NCBI GenBank assembly: GCA_033558025.1
Contig: JAUCEF010000005.1
Coordinates: forward strand, 3,720,001 to 3,784,000
Source: Phytophthora sp. 'mugwort'
Taxonomy: Eukaryota > Oomycota > Peronosporomycetes > Peronosporales > Peronosporaceae
Length of the DNA: 64,000 nt
Reading direction: 5' to 3'
Under the pieces are notes generated by a model, which saw only the letters and a list, made by a program, of their open reading frames with translations, was not told the DNA's origin and searched no databases. Position numbers and translations under genes: made by a program. Of this stretch, positions 31,396 through 40,437 are shown in pieces (position 1 is the stretch's first letter; every line of letters starts with the position of its first letter).

Positions 31396-33228
31396 CTAGT
31401 ATCTCTTGTTGTACGGCTCCTTGTAAGTCCGCTTGGCAGCCGGGCTAGCCGAACGTTTGTGTCCGCCGGAGTGTTCGTCACGGCTGCTCTTCGGTGAGGC
31501 GCTTCGGCTGCGACGATGAGAAGGTATAGTTTCGTTGTCGTTGAATGTTCGCCATGCACCTGCTTGCTTGCCGTTGCCCCCGTGGTTATCCCGTTTCTTT
31601 CGACCGTGAAGCGATGGATAGCTATTCCGATTTTCACTGGTAAACCTTTCCAGTTCTCCGGGGCCTCTCGACTTGGGTCCTCCAGCTCTGACAAGCTTGG
31701 GAGCAGCGATAAGGCCTGGAGTGTCCATTAACCCCATCGCTCGCAAAGTCTTCTTCTGCAGCAACGGCACTTTTTCTAGTCCAACGAGCTGGCTGTAAAG
31801 AGCACCAGTCTCAACAAGCTCCGTTTTCGACATGCCCAGCTTCTTGAGGTTTGAGTTATAGAAGCCCAGGAAGGCAGCATAAGCCTTCTCTGCGGATTGC
31901 TTCAGCTCACGGTCTGAACGAACATTCGCGAGAGCACGAGTGGTTCGGGAGTTCTTCTGGTCCAGCTGAGGACACTGCTCTAGCTCTGTAAGCGGCAGGT
32001 CCGCCAGATCACGAAGCAAGGCCTTTTCAAAGTCGGCCAACACGAGAATACCACGCCCCTCCATACCCGCACGGGCGGTTCGTCCTAGCCTGTGAATGTA
32101 CTGGTCGCGATCCGTGAGACCCACTTGCAGGACAAGCGACACGTCTGGGTAATCGACACCACGCGCCGACACATCAGACGAGAACATGATCATCTTCTTA
32201 CCTTTGCGGAAGGCGTCAGCAGCCTTGGTACGCGCAGATTGGCTCTTGCGAGAATGCATCTCCAAAACATTTGGGAAACCTGAAGCTTGGAAAAGCTGCG
32301 CCATAAACTGCGCGGACCGCGCCGTCGGCAAGAAAACAATCACCTTGTATGCTGGTAGCTTCATGTGTTCCTCCAGCACACCTTCCACCACGGGAATGAC
32401 ACCTTGCAGGTCGCATACAACAAACTCTTGCACAGTTTGCGAGTTGGTCTGCTGGTCATCACCCTCAATCGTATTCACAAATTCATAGTCATCTCGCAGT
32501 GCCACATTCTTGAGCTCCTCGGTCGCAGCCGGAAGCGTCGCACTGAACAGCAGTGTCTGTCGCTCTTTCGGCAAGCGGCTGATAATTCGCATGATGTCAG
32601 GGCGGAATCCCATATCCAGCAGGCGGTCAGCTTCATCCAGCACAAGCACCTGCAGATTGTCCAGCTTCTGTCGGATGCGTCCACTGTTGTCCTCCAGATG
32701 CGCCTGCAGCCTTCCCGGTGTGGACACCAGTACGTCGATGCCTCCAGGATTCGTCAGCTCCTTCACGTCCTTGTTGACTGCGCTGCCGCCCACAAAGCAG
32801 GATGTGCGCAGTCCATGGGCGTCCGTGAGCTTCACCGCTTCGACTGCAATCTGCTGCGCCAGCTCCCGCGTCGGAGAAATCACGAGCGCCGATATCTTGC
32901 CTTGCTTGGGCTGCGGGTTCTTAATCATGCGCTCCAACGTGGGCAGCAGAAAGGCGACGGTCTTGCCGTTGCCCGTCTTGCCCTTGGCTAGCACGTCGCG
33001 TCCGTCCAGTACCAGCGGTAGCGTGTCCTTCTGCACATGTGTCAGGAACTTGTAGCCCATGTCGCGCGTGAGCACATCCTTGGACTGTTGGCTGATTGGC
33101 AGTGACGCAAACGACACGTCTGACAGGTAGCTGCTATCAGAGGCCCATGCGACGCAACTGGAGCGGAATCCGCGCGTTCCAGTTGCGCCGCGGAACACGC
33201 TTGAAGAGCGGAGGCGAGACGTCCACAT
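31396..33228 (-). CDS. DEAD-box RNA helicase, probable mitochondrial (MSS116-like)
   Basis: Intronless, 610 residues, start ATG 33226-33228. The N-terminus (MWTSRLRSSSVFRGATGTRG) is basic and Ser-rich without acidic residues, fitting mitochondrial import. Helicase motifs in order: Walker A GKTGNGKT 83-90, PTREL 119-123, TPGRL 170-174, DEAD 198-201, SAT 229-231, ARGVD 355-359 and HRLGRTARAG 379-388. The A-K-x-KTG-x-GKT form of motif I is typical of the MSS116 group of RNA chaperones. The Arg/Ser/Lys-rich tail probably binds RNA nonspecifically. It is close in sequence to the helicase at 35465-37249 (shared LEEHMKLPAYKV- and GFP-type blocks around LEMHSRKSQ). It shares a 129-bp divergent promoter with the p24 gene. 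Confidence 0.93.
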   Translation of the reverse strand: MWTSRLRSSSVFRGATGTRGFRSSCVAWASDSSYLSDVSFASLPISQQSKDVLTRDMGYKFLTHVQKDTLPLVLDGRDVLAKGKTGNGKTVAFLLPTLERMIKNPQPKQGKISALVISPTRELAQQIAVEAVKLTDAHGLRTSCFVGGSAVNKDVKELTNPGGIDVLVSTPGRLQAHLEDNSGRIRQKLDNLQVLVLDEADRLLDMGFRPDIMRIISRLPKERQTLLFSATLPAATEELKNVALRDDYEFVNTIEGDDQQTNSQTVQEFVVCDLQGVIPVVEGVLEEHMKLPAYKVIVFLPTARSAQFMAQLFQASGFPNVLEMHSRKSQSARTKAADAFRKGKKMIMFSSDVSARGVDYPDVSLVLQVGLTDRDQYIHRLGRTARAGMEGRGILVLADFEKALLRDLADLPLTELEQCPQLDQKNSRTTRALANVRSDRELKQSAEKAYAAFLGFYNSNLKKLGMSKTELVETGALYSQLVGLEKVPLLQKKTLRAMGLMDTPGLIAAPKLVRAGGPKSRGPGELERFTSENRNSYPSLHGRKKRDNHGGNGKQAGAWRTFNDNETIPSHRRSRSASPKSSRDEHSGGHKRSASPAAKRTYKEPYNKRY

Positions 33229-33357
33229 CGCCGAAATGGTAGGTCTCCAACGCAGCTATTTTTAGTCGGCTGAGATTGGCTAAAAATAGCTTGACGACAT
33301 CTGTGCGTCGGGCTCATTGTCCGATTGACGACACACAAGACACTGGGAGCGTTGACG
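33229..33357. promoter_or_regulatory. Divergent promoter with two inverted MADS/MEF2-type sites
   Basis: The 129 bp between the helicase start (minus) and the p24 start (plus) contains CTATTTTTAG at 33256-33265 and CTAAAAATAG at 33280-33289. Both fit the MEF2-type MADS-box consensus CTA(A/T)4TAG and they form an 11-bp inverted repeat (33255-33265 with 33280-33290). Placement midway between two start codons suggests a shared regulatory element; function is inferred. Confidence 0.5.
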
Positions 33358-34230
33358 ATGGCGCTTGGACGACTGCTACGCGTCGTGGCGGCATCTCTCG
33401 CTGTGCTGGTGATGGCGCCCGCGCCCTCGGACTCCATGATTGTGAAGCTCGACGGCCGCGTGGAAGAGTGCTTCCACGAGTACGTTCGCACCAAACGCAC
33501 GGCCTTCATGAAGATCGGCGTGCTGGACTCGACGGGCGCCTACGATGTGCGACTGAAGGCGTACGGCCCGTTCCCCTCGTACCCGGAACAGGAGCAGGTA
33601 GACAGGAACTTTTTCGACCAGCTTGTAGTCACGCCGCACGATGAGATCAACCAGAACGTCGAGCACAGCGGCTTTAACTTCGAGTCGGAGCACCGCGGCG
33701 GATGGTACCGCTTCTGTCTGGACAACATGCACGACGGCAGGAAGAAGACGGTCGAGTGGTACACGTCCTTTGACTTGTCCAACGAGGACGATTTGGGCGA
33801 AGAGGACAAGCTGGACCAACAGACGCGCCAAGGTGGGTATAGTAGTGGAGAGTGGGTCGTGGGGAACACTTGGCTGACGTACTTGTGGTTGACGACTGTG
33901 ATAATAGAGCATATGCAAGGTGTGCAGACGTCGCTGGGCCGATTGCAGACGCTGCTAAAGCTCATTCGCAATGAGCAGGACTACTACCGGGCTCGAGTGC
34001 ACCGCCACGTTCAAAGTAAGTAGTAAATTGGTTCAAGTGCCACACGTAGGTACTAACGGTTGGTTGGATTGCATTGTGGCATTATAGCGCTCGAGAGCAG
34101 CAAGTCTCGCCTTATCTACTACACGATGTTCGAATTGGCCGTATTGGGCGCCATGTACGGTGCGCAGTCCTTCTTGCTGCACAAGTGGTTTAGCGATCGC
34201 GGCTATCTTTCCAAGCGCCAGTGGGCTTAA
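33358..34230 (+). CDS. p24/TMED (emp24/gp25L) cargo receptor of COPI/COPII vesicles
   Basis: Three exons: 33358..33832, 33920..34015 and 34088..34230, 237 aa, phases 1 and 1 closing at TAA. There is a signal peptide of about 26 residues (LLRVVAASLAVLVMAPAPSD), then a GOLD domain with the family cysteine pair (VEECFHEYV and GGWYRFCLDN). A coiled-coil neck (TSLGRLQTLLKLIRNEQDYY) follows, then the invariant SRLIYYTMFE before a single membrane segment (LAVLGAMYGAQSFLLHKWF). The short tail RGYLSKRQWA lacks a KKxx retrieval motif, though it keeps aromatic and basic residues. p24 proteins cycle between ER and Golgi and sort GPI-anchored and other cargo. The exon 2 acceptor (CAAG|GT) is the least certain junction. 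Confidence 0.9.
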
Positions 34231-34454
34231 ACTACAGATACAAGATAAAAGTGCGGCTTAAATAATGGCAGTATGAAGGAGCGCTGCTGTCTTTGCAGCT
34301 GACAGCAGGGAGAACGTGCCGACAAGTTTAGCAAAGAGCCATTGAAATACGTGGCGATATAGATTCCCAATACTGAACTACCTTTTTGTACCACACCTTG
34401 TTTTATTGCTCCATGACACGGAGCATGCCTTTTATTGTTGTCAGCGCATGGTCG

Positions 34455-35255
34455 TTAATAGGCCGGATCATCGTTATCGTCGATCTCCATCTCGTCGATT
34501 ATCTGCTGGCACTGGCGTCTACGTTCATCAGTAGTGCTAGCACTGCCTGCAGCCGACAACAAAACTTGGTAACCAGGCTTGCCAGCTTTGCCTTCCTTCA
34601 CCGATAGATAAAGAACTGTATCATCTCTTAGCGGGTTTTGTGGGTGGAAGCGATACCTGCCCTGCTCGTCCGTCAAGATGCCATGGATCGGACTGAGGTC
34701 CAGGATCTCTCGCACTCTCGTTAGCAGGAATCTGTCCGACGCTATCGCAACTTCGGACGAATCAGGAGAAGCTCCTTCCTCTCCACTTCGCAGGACTTGA
34801 AACCTGCCCTGCTGAAGGTAAAATACTTTAAATGGAGAGCGTTTGGTGAGTGGCTGCTGTGTGCCCGGACTGATGCACTCTAGCTCGACAAACCCCGCAA
34901 CCGGACCGACGACGTCATGAATCGGCGCTTGCAGTTGGACCCGCCCCCCAGCTTGGAGTGACTCGAGCGTCGCAGAGAAGAATGTTTCTTTTGAATTATG
35001 TAGTCGCGCGTGGATCTTCGTCTGACCAAGCATAATCTGCGAGCGGTTCATTACCTCAATGATCAGTCCTCCGCTGACTTCGTAGCTGGAGGAGACGAAC
35101 ACGTTCTGCATCATGGCCGATTCCATCACCTCGTTCATCATGCGCATTAACTGCGCGCTCTGCGACAAGCCCTGCCCCACGCGCTCGAAGACCGACTCGA
35201 ACGACTGCTGCAGCCCGCCCGCGTAGGTCTCTAACATCTTAGCCATTTCGTCCAT
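34455..35255 (-). CDS. Hypothetical protein, 266 aa
   Basis: Intronless; the ATG at 35253-35255 (MDEMAKMLETYAGG) is the first true start, although the frame is open to 35279. The first 55 residues are helical and Met/Gln-rich. Then comes a beta-rich part (LIIEVMNRSQIMLGQTKIHA, FFSATLESLQAGGRVQL, VAGFVELECISPGTQQ) that alternates hydrophobic and polar residues as in a C2-like or immunoglobulin-like sandwich. The end is acidic (IDEMEIDDNDDPAY). No catalytic motif, signal peptide or membrane helix is present. I do not recognise the family; the mix of helices and sandwich suggests a subunit of a complex. It lies tail-to-tail with p24, 224 bp apart. Confidence 0.65.
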   Translation of the reverse strand: MDEMAKMLETYAGGLQQSFESVFERVGQGLSQSAQLMRMMNEVMESAMMQNVFVSSSYEVSGGLIIEVMNRSQIMLGQTKIHARLHNSKETFFSATLESLQAGGRVQLQAPIHDVVGPVAGFVELECISPGTQQPLTKRSPFKVFYLQQGRFQVLRSGEEGASPDSSEVAIASDRFLLTRVREILDLSPIHGILTDEQGRYRFHPQNPLRDDTVLYLSVKEGKAGKPGYQVLLSAAGSASTTDERRRQCQQIIDEMEIDDNDDPAY

Positions 35256-35464
35256 CGTTTTCAATATGTGGCACAACATACCGGTACCAGTAGCTGCATT
35301 TAGACATGGCTACACTCGGCCATGCAAAAAATTCATTTATATTGGAGTGCATATTTCTAGTCAACCGACTCATCCTTCGTTGCAATAAATTACGATTGGG
35401 TTCTAATGATGAGGAAGTCACCCGGAGTTGGTCCTTACAGTCTCAGCGCAGCGACATTGATGAC

Positions 35465-37249
35465 TTATCTGCGGCCGTAGCCGCCACGGTTGCCACCGCC
35501 ATTGCGGCCACCGTTAAAATTGCCGCTGTTGTCGCGCGTGTACGGCGATGGCTCGATTCCGGGCACGCTCAAGAGGTTCATCTTCTTGAGGGTTCTCTTC
35601 TCAAGCTTGGGCACCTCATCCAGACCGATGATGCTGCTGTAGTCGGCCGCAAGCTTCACGAGCTCCACGGGCTTCAGGTTCAGGCGCTTCGAGTGCGAGT
35701 TGTAAAAACCGAGCCATGCTTGATACGACTGCTGAGCCGACTTCTCTACCTCGCTGTAGCTCTTCAGGCTCTTTATGACATTCAATGCCCGTGACTGTGA
35801 CGGCACCAGCATATTAGGTGAGTGTTTCTTGCTCAGCCCCAGAGGCAGATCAGTCAGTTTGTCCAGCAGAGGCGTCTCAAACTCGGACAGAACGAGAACA
35901 CCCTTGCCCTTCATACCAGCACGCGCCGTACGTCCGAGACGGTGGATGTACTGGTCACGATCAGTGAGGCCCACTTGCAGTACGAGCGACACATCGGGGT
36001 AGTCCACACCACGAGCTGAAACGTCCGACGAAAACATCATAACCTTGTGACCCTTGCGGAAAGCATCAGCAGTCTTCGTGCGCACCGCTTGACTCTTACG
36101 CGAGTGCATCTCGAGGACACCCGGGAACCCCGCGGCCTGGAAGAGCTGCGCCATGAACTGCGCCGAGCGAGCCGTCGGGAAGAACAGCATCACCTTGTAC
36201 GCCGGCAGCTTCATGTGTTCCATCAGCACGCGCTCCACCATCGGGATCACATCCTCCATCTTGCACACCACGTATTCTTGCTCCGTCTGTGCGTTGGTAT
36301 CAGCTTCGTCCTCATCAATCGTGTCAACGAACGCGTAGTCTTTACGCAGAGCGACCCGCTTCAGCTCCTCTGTGGAGGCCGGCAGCGTGGCGCTGAAAAG
36401 CAGCGTCTGACGCTCCTTTGGCAGGTATCCGATGATGCGCATGACATCGGGACGGAAGCCCATGTCCAGCAAGCGGTCAGCTTCATCGAGAATCAAGACA
36501 CTAGACTTGCCTAAGCGGTTAGCGATGTTGCCCGTGTTCTGCTTCAGGTGGTCGACCAGACGTCCGGGGGTAGCCACGAGGATATCAATGGGTGCGCTGC
36601 CAGTGAGCGTGCGTTCGTCCTTCTTGATGTTAGCACCGCCCACGAAGCAGGCGATATTAATCTCGTGGAACCTGGTAAGACGCTTGGCTTCCGTGGCGAT
36701 TTGAAGCGCCAGCTCGCGTGTGGGCGAGATAGCCAGCGTGGATATGACGCCGGAACGACGTCCCTCTTTGACCATGTTCTCGATTACCGGGAGCAAAAAG
36801 GCGATGGTCTTGCCGTTGCCCGTCTTAGCCTTGGCCAGCACGTCCTTGCCCTCCAGAATCAGCGGGAATGTCTCGTTCTGGACGTTCGTGAGACGCTCGT
36901 ACTTGAGATCCTCCACGATGGCGCGCTTACTTTGGGCCGAAATGTCCAGCGACGCGAACAGCACGTCCGACAGGTAGTCCAGATTCGTGGGCTTGGGGGC
37001 CTCGACGGCAGGAACAGAGGCAGTGGCAGCCTTGCGCTTCACGGGAGAGGCAGCGACAGGCGCCTGCTTGATCTGACCATTACTGTTCTCATCGTTAACG
37101 TTCTTGTTGGCGTTGTTGCGACGGCCACCGCGACGCGGCTTCTTCTTCTGATGCTCGGCGTCGCTGTCCTTGCGTCCTCCTGCGGGCGTCTTGCGGCGCC
37201 AATTTTGGCTGTTGCTGCCGTTGATGGCGTTGTTCTCCTGGCCCGGCAT
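35465..37249 (-). CDS. DEAD-box RNA helicase, paralogue of the 31396-33228 gene
   Basis: From the ATG at 37247-37249 (MPGQENNAINGSNSQ) the product is 594 residues, intronless. The frame continues upstream to 37342 without an ATG, so a spliced 5' exon, possibly a targeting peptide, is conceivable. The N-terminal 85 residues are Asn/Lys/Arg-rich (KKKPRRGGRRNNANK), unlike the paralogue. Motifs: Walker A AKTGNGKT 141-148, PTREL, TPGRL, DEAD 255-258, SAT, ARGVD and HRLGRTARAG. The core is highly similar to the other helicase, including EHMKLPAYKV and the PTARSAQFMAQLFQA block. The C-terminus is Gly/Asn/Arg-rich (GGRNGGGNRGGYGRR), an RGG-type RNA-binding tail. Nuclear/nucleolar or mitochondrial location cannot be decided from sequence. 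Confidence 0.92.
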   Translation of the reverse strand: MPGQENNAINGSNSQNWRRKTPAGGRKDSDAEHQKKKPRRGGRRNNANKNVNDENSNGQIKQAPVAASPVKRKAATASVPAVEAPKPTNLDYLSDVLFASLDISAQSKRAIVEDLKYERLTNVQNETFPLILEGKDVLAKAKTGNGKTIAFLLPVIENMVKEGRRSGVISTLAISPTRELALQIATEAKRLTRFHEINIACFVGGANIKKDERTLTGSAPIDILVATPGRLVDHLKQNTGNIANRLGKSSVLILDEADRLLDMGFRPDVMRIIGYLPKERQTLLFSATLPASTEELKRVALRKDYAFVDTIDEDEADTNAQTEQEYVVCKMEDVIPMVERVLMEHMKLPAYKVMLFFPTARSAQFMAQLFQAAGFPGVLEMHSRKSQAVRTKTADAFRKGHKVMMFSSDVSARGVDYPDVSLVLQVGLTDRDQYIHRLGRTARAGMKGKGVLVLSEFETPLLDKLTDLPLGLSKKHSPNMLVPSQSRALNVIKSLKSYSEVEKSAQQSYQAWLGFYNSHSKRLNLKPVELVKLAADYSSIIGLDEVPKLEKRTLKKMNLLSVPGIEPSPYTRDNSGNFNGGRNGGGNRGGYGRR

Positions 37250-37515
37250 GTTCTTCAAAGTTGACTTGGGTGACTTGCTTGCGTGCGTGGCAGGACGGGA
37301 ATGCAGAACTGAAGTAGTAAAAGTTAAACGGCCTTCCTCCAACCGTGCCGTTTCGCCACGTCACTTGAGCTTTGTATGCTCCCTACTATCAATTTGGAAC
37401 TCTTATCTAACATGTTGTCGCGGTTTCTTTCCATAGATATCTTACGAATATGCTATCACACAGGGTATTTTGGCTACAATGATTATATTACATTTCATAA
37501 GTGCATATTAATACC

Positions 37516-39120
37516 ATGTCGACGCTAGCGGACTCGTTCTTGGAGGACCTGGACGAGCTCAGTGGAGGCAGCAGCGACGAGGAGGAGACACCGACGTCCT
37601 TTTCTGTCTCTGCCGTCGATGCTGAGGCGGAAGGTGACGATGACGCCGATGAGCAGATGCCTGAGGCCCTGAGCACCACCCAGTCGCGACAGACTAAGCG
37701 GAAGCGTGTGGACGAAGACCAGGCGCTAGCAGAGGAGAGGACCGAGGACCTAGCCGATTCCCTGCGCTCCAGCGTCAAGCAGCGCGGCGTGTCGGCTATC
37801 GCGACGCTTAAGCGCTCGCCCAAGTACCTGGCGCACGTGCAGAAGATCCAGCAATTCGTGGATGTGGACGACGCCTCGGCTACAGCCTCTGTGGTCAAAC
37901 CCCAGCCACTGGAGGAGGGCAGCGCGGAGTACGACCTCGTGGTAACTTCCAATGACTTGATGGTGCAGATTGACGACGAGATCGAGGCGGTGCACCGCTT
38001 CATTGCCGAGATCTACGCCGCCAAGTTCCCCGAGCTTGACTCGCTCGTACCCAACGCTTTGGACTACGCTCGCGTCGTCAAAGCTATCGGCAACGAGATG
38101 GACCTGACGCTCGTGGGAGATCTCCCTAAATTGCTGCCTAGTTCAGCAGTGATTGGAATTTCCGTGACAGGTTCCGGCACCAGCGGCAAACCGCTGGGCC
38201 CTGAAGAATTGAAGACCTGCATGGAAGGTTGCGACGAGCTGCTGTCGTTGAATAAGGACAAGAACATGATCCTACGCTTCGTGGAGAGTCGCATGAAGTA
38301 CCTGGCGCCGAACGTGTCGCAACTCGTGGGTACACGTATCGCTGCGCAGCTTATCGGACTTGCGGGCGGCGTGGCGCAACTTGCACGGATCCCGTCGTGC
38401 AACCTACAGGTGCTGGGGCAAGAGAAGAAAGTGCTGAGTGGTTTTTCATCTGCTGCGGCGCTCAAGCACACGGGCGTCCTGTTTTTCAGTAATCTTGTGC
38501 AGAGTATGCCGCCGTATTTGCGCATGAAGGCATGCCGAGCTGTAGCTGGCAAGCTAGCGCTGATGGCGCGCGTGGATAGCCAGCCACACCAGAATGACAC
38601 GGAAGGTTTAGTTGGTGCACGCTTCCGCACTGAGCTAGTTGGGAAGATGGAAAAATGGCAGGAGCCTCAGAAGGCAAAGACCAAGAAGGCATTGCCCATC
38701 CCCGACGAGAAGCCGCGCCGCAAGCGTGGTGGCAAGCGATACCGCAAAATGAAGGAACGACTACAGATGACCGACGTGCGGCGTGAAATGAACCGACAGT
38801 CTTTTGCTACAGCTGACGAAGAGTATGGTGACAATGCAATGGGGATTACATCCGGTCGTCTCGGACAGGAAGGATCGGGCAATTTGCGTATTATGCGCAA
38901 GGAGCAAAAGCAGTCGAGCAAAAAGCTGCGTGCTGCCAACTTTGCCGCGTCTTCTGCAAGCAAGCCACCGCTCTCTGGCTTAGCGTCGAGTCTCGCCTTC
39001 ACGCCCGTGCAGGGTATTGAGCTTATGAACCCCGAAGCTGCGAAGGCTCGCGTCGCCGAGGCTAATAAGAAATACTTTTCTGCTGCGAGTGGATTCGTTA
39101 GCGTTGTCAAGAAACCATGA
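37516..39120 (+). CDS. PRPF31: U4/U6 snRNP protein PRPF31
   Basis: Intronless, 534 residues from the ATG at 37516 (MSTLADSFLEDLDEL). The acidic leader has the FLEDLDEL opening of Prp31. The NOSIC/Nop core follows: VVTSNDLMVQIDDEI, then FPELDSLVPNALDYARVVKA (the FPELE.LV family signature), ISVTGSGTSGKPL, and LAPNVSQLVGTRIAAQLIGL. GGVAQLARIPSCNLQVLGQE and the KHTGVLFFS block contact U4 snRNA and the 15.5K protein in known structures. The C-terminus is basic (KPRRKRGGKRYRKMKERLQM) with ADEEYGDNAMG downstream, matching Prp31 tails. It is required for U4/U6.U5 tri-snRNP assembly in the nucleus. The gene is divergent from the second helicase, with 266 bp between starts. Confidence 0.95.
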   Translation: MSTLADSFLEDLDELSGGSSDEEETPTSFSVSAVDAEAEGDDDADEQMPEALSTTQSRQTKRKRVDEDQALAEERTEDLADSLRSSVKQRGVSAIATLKRSPKYLAHVQKIQQFVDVDDASATASVVKPQPLEEGSAEYDLVVTSNDLMVQIDDEIEAVHRFIAEIYAAKFPELDSLVPNALDYARVVKAIGNEMDLTLVGDLPKLLPSSAVIGISVTGSGTSGKPLGPEELKTCMEGCDELLSLNKDKNMILRFVESRMKYLAPNVSQLVGTRIAAQLIGLAGGVAQLARIPSCNLQVLGQEKKVLSGFSSAAALKHTGVLFFSNLVQSMPPYLRMKACRAVAGKLALMARVDSQPHQNDTEGLVGARFRTELVGKMEKWQEPQKAKTKKALPIPDEKPRRKRGGKRYRKMKERLQMTDVRREMNRQSFATADEEYGDNAMGITSGRLGQEGSGNLRIMRKEQKQSSKKLRAANFAASSASKPPLSGLASSLAFTPVQGIELMNPEAAKARVAEANKKYFSAASGFVSVVKKP

Positions 39121-40437
39121 ACCAATGTCGAAGAGGACTTCAGAGTATAGATCAGTTTCGAGGCTAGCATTAAACATGAAGCTGGCATTTTGATCAACGT
39201 AAAAAAAATGGTTAACATAAACATTAAGGGTCTGCACTGATTGTATCCATGGGAATAGCCACAATATAAAAAATCATCCTGACGGTTGCCTCGTGGAAAG
39301 ACGAAAAGGTATTACTTGAACACGATCCCCAGTCTACCTTTGTCTTGCGTACGACCGTCGCCAAGTACATGTACAATGGAGGAGCACGATGAGACTTTGA
39401 GTATACCCGAAAACATCAGCTTCATGTTTCGATGCCGAATCCAGCAGCGTACACGCTGAATCGAATCCAGATCCCAAATCCTTCGGCACAGGGTCCGCTA
39501 GCTGCACAATCGATGGAGACGGACGCCATGTTGATGAAGAGCACGTCAGCGCTAAGGTGTTTGCCGACTATGATAGCTTGTGTTCCCCACCCTTTCATAA
39601 CTTTTAAATAATAAAAAACAAATTATCGTTGTTGTCATCGAAATTATGTAGACCATTGCATGCCCGCTTCCATCAGTTATTAAAATCCAGGCTAGTGCAA
39701 TGGTGTGATTTGATCTGGCACCTAGTTTCGGTGCTGCTTGATGAGTTACCTGCTTCGTAGTGCACGCAGCAAAATGAAAAAAAGACACCTTGTTCTCGGA
39801 TGGTATGAAGCCATTCGTCAAAAAATAATCCGTGAGGCGAGTCGCAAGACGATGAACACAGAATAATAACGTGCATGAATACAAATTGCACTTGCAATGT
39901 AAGCATCAATGGCATAAAAAATCAATATCTACTCCGAAGTATTACTATTGTTGATGAAACGCAGTGCAATCTTCTTCTATCGCATTAAAAATTTTCGCAG
40001 TGATAACGATGCATTGTGTACAATTCACAACGGGACGCATTGTATAATAGTTGGAAATCGGTTGATGCTGGGTATCGGGAAACCGCCGCGCTGAAACTGT
40101 CAAGGGTCTTGAATTTGATCGCACGCCTACACATTCAGAAGGAAAAACGCCATGGTGCAAAAGTGTATCCTAGTTCGTGAGCTAGGAAGTATCGATAGCC
40201 TCGTACACTGGTCAGTCTCCAATCCCAGTTGTAAAAAATTGTGCGTTCATGTGTCATCTGTAGTTCATGACGACGTTATGCTGACAGATCGAAGCCGGCG
40301 GACGTCTCTCCTCGACAAATGCAGATTACAAGACAACCGTGCAGGCTCCTTCTACACTCGTTCCATTGGCGGTGAATATATTTTTGTTCATGTTTTGGGT
40401 GTTTTGGCTTCATTAGATCAGCTTTCTCCTGCCATTG
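39121..40437. other. Intergenic stretch, no supported gene
   Basis: About 1.3 kb, AT-richer than the neighbours. Short frames on both strands (for example 39552-39915 minus and 40152-40475 plus) have no domain, no good splice pairing and chance-like composition. It holds the converging 3' ends of PRPF31 and the oxygenase gene. Confidence 0.5.

Noticed and set aside
33376..33918. Minus-strand frame opposite the p24 gene
   Set aside because: Shadow frame; the plus strand has signal peptide, GOLD domain and membrane helix.
36548..37264. Plus-strand frame opposite the second DEAD helicase
   Set aside because: Antisense shadow of a strongly conserved helicase core; its open state follows from the GC-rich codons of the real gene.
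39552..39915. Two overlapping minus-strand frames
   Set aside because: Short, Cys/His-rich, without domain or splice partners; AT-rich intergenic DNA.
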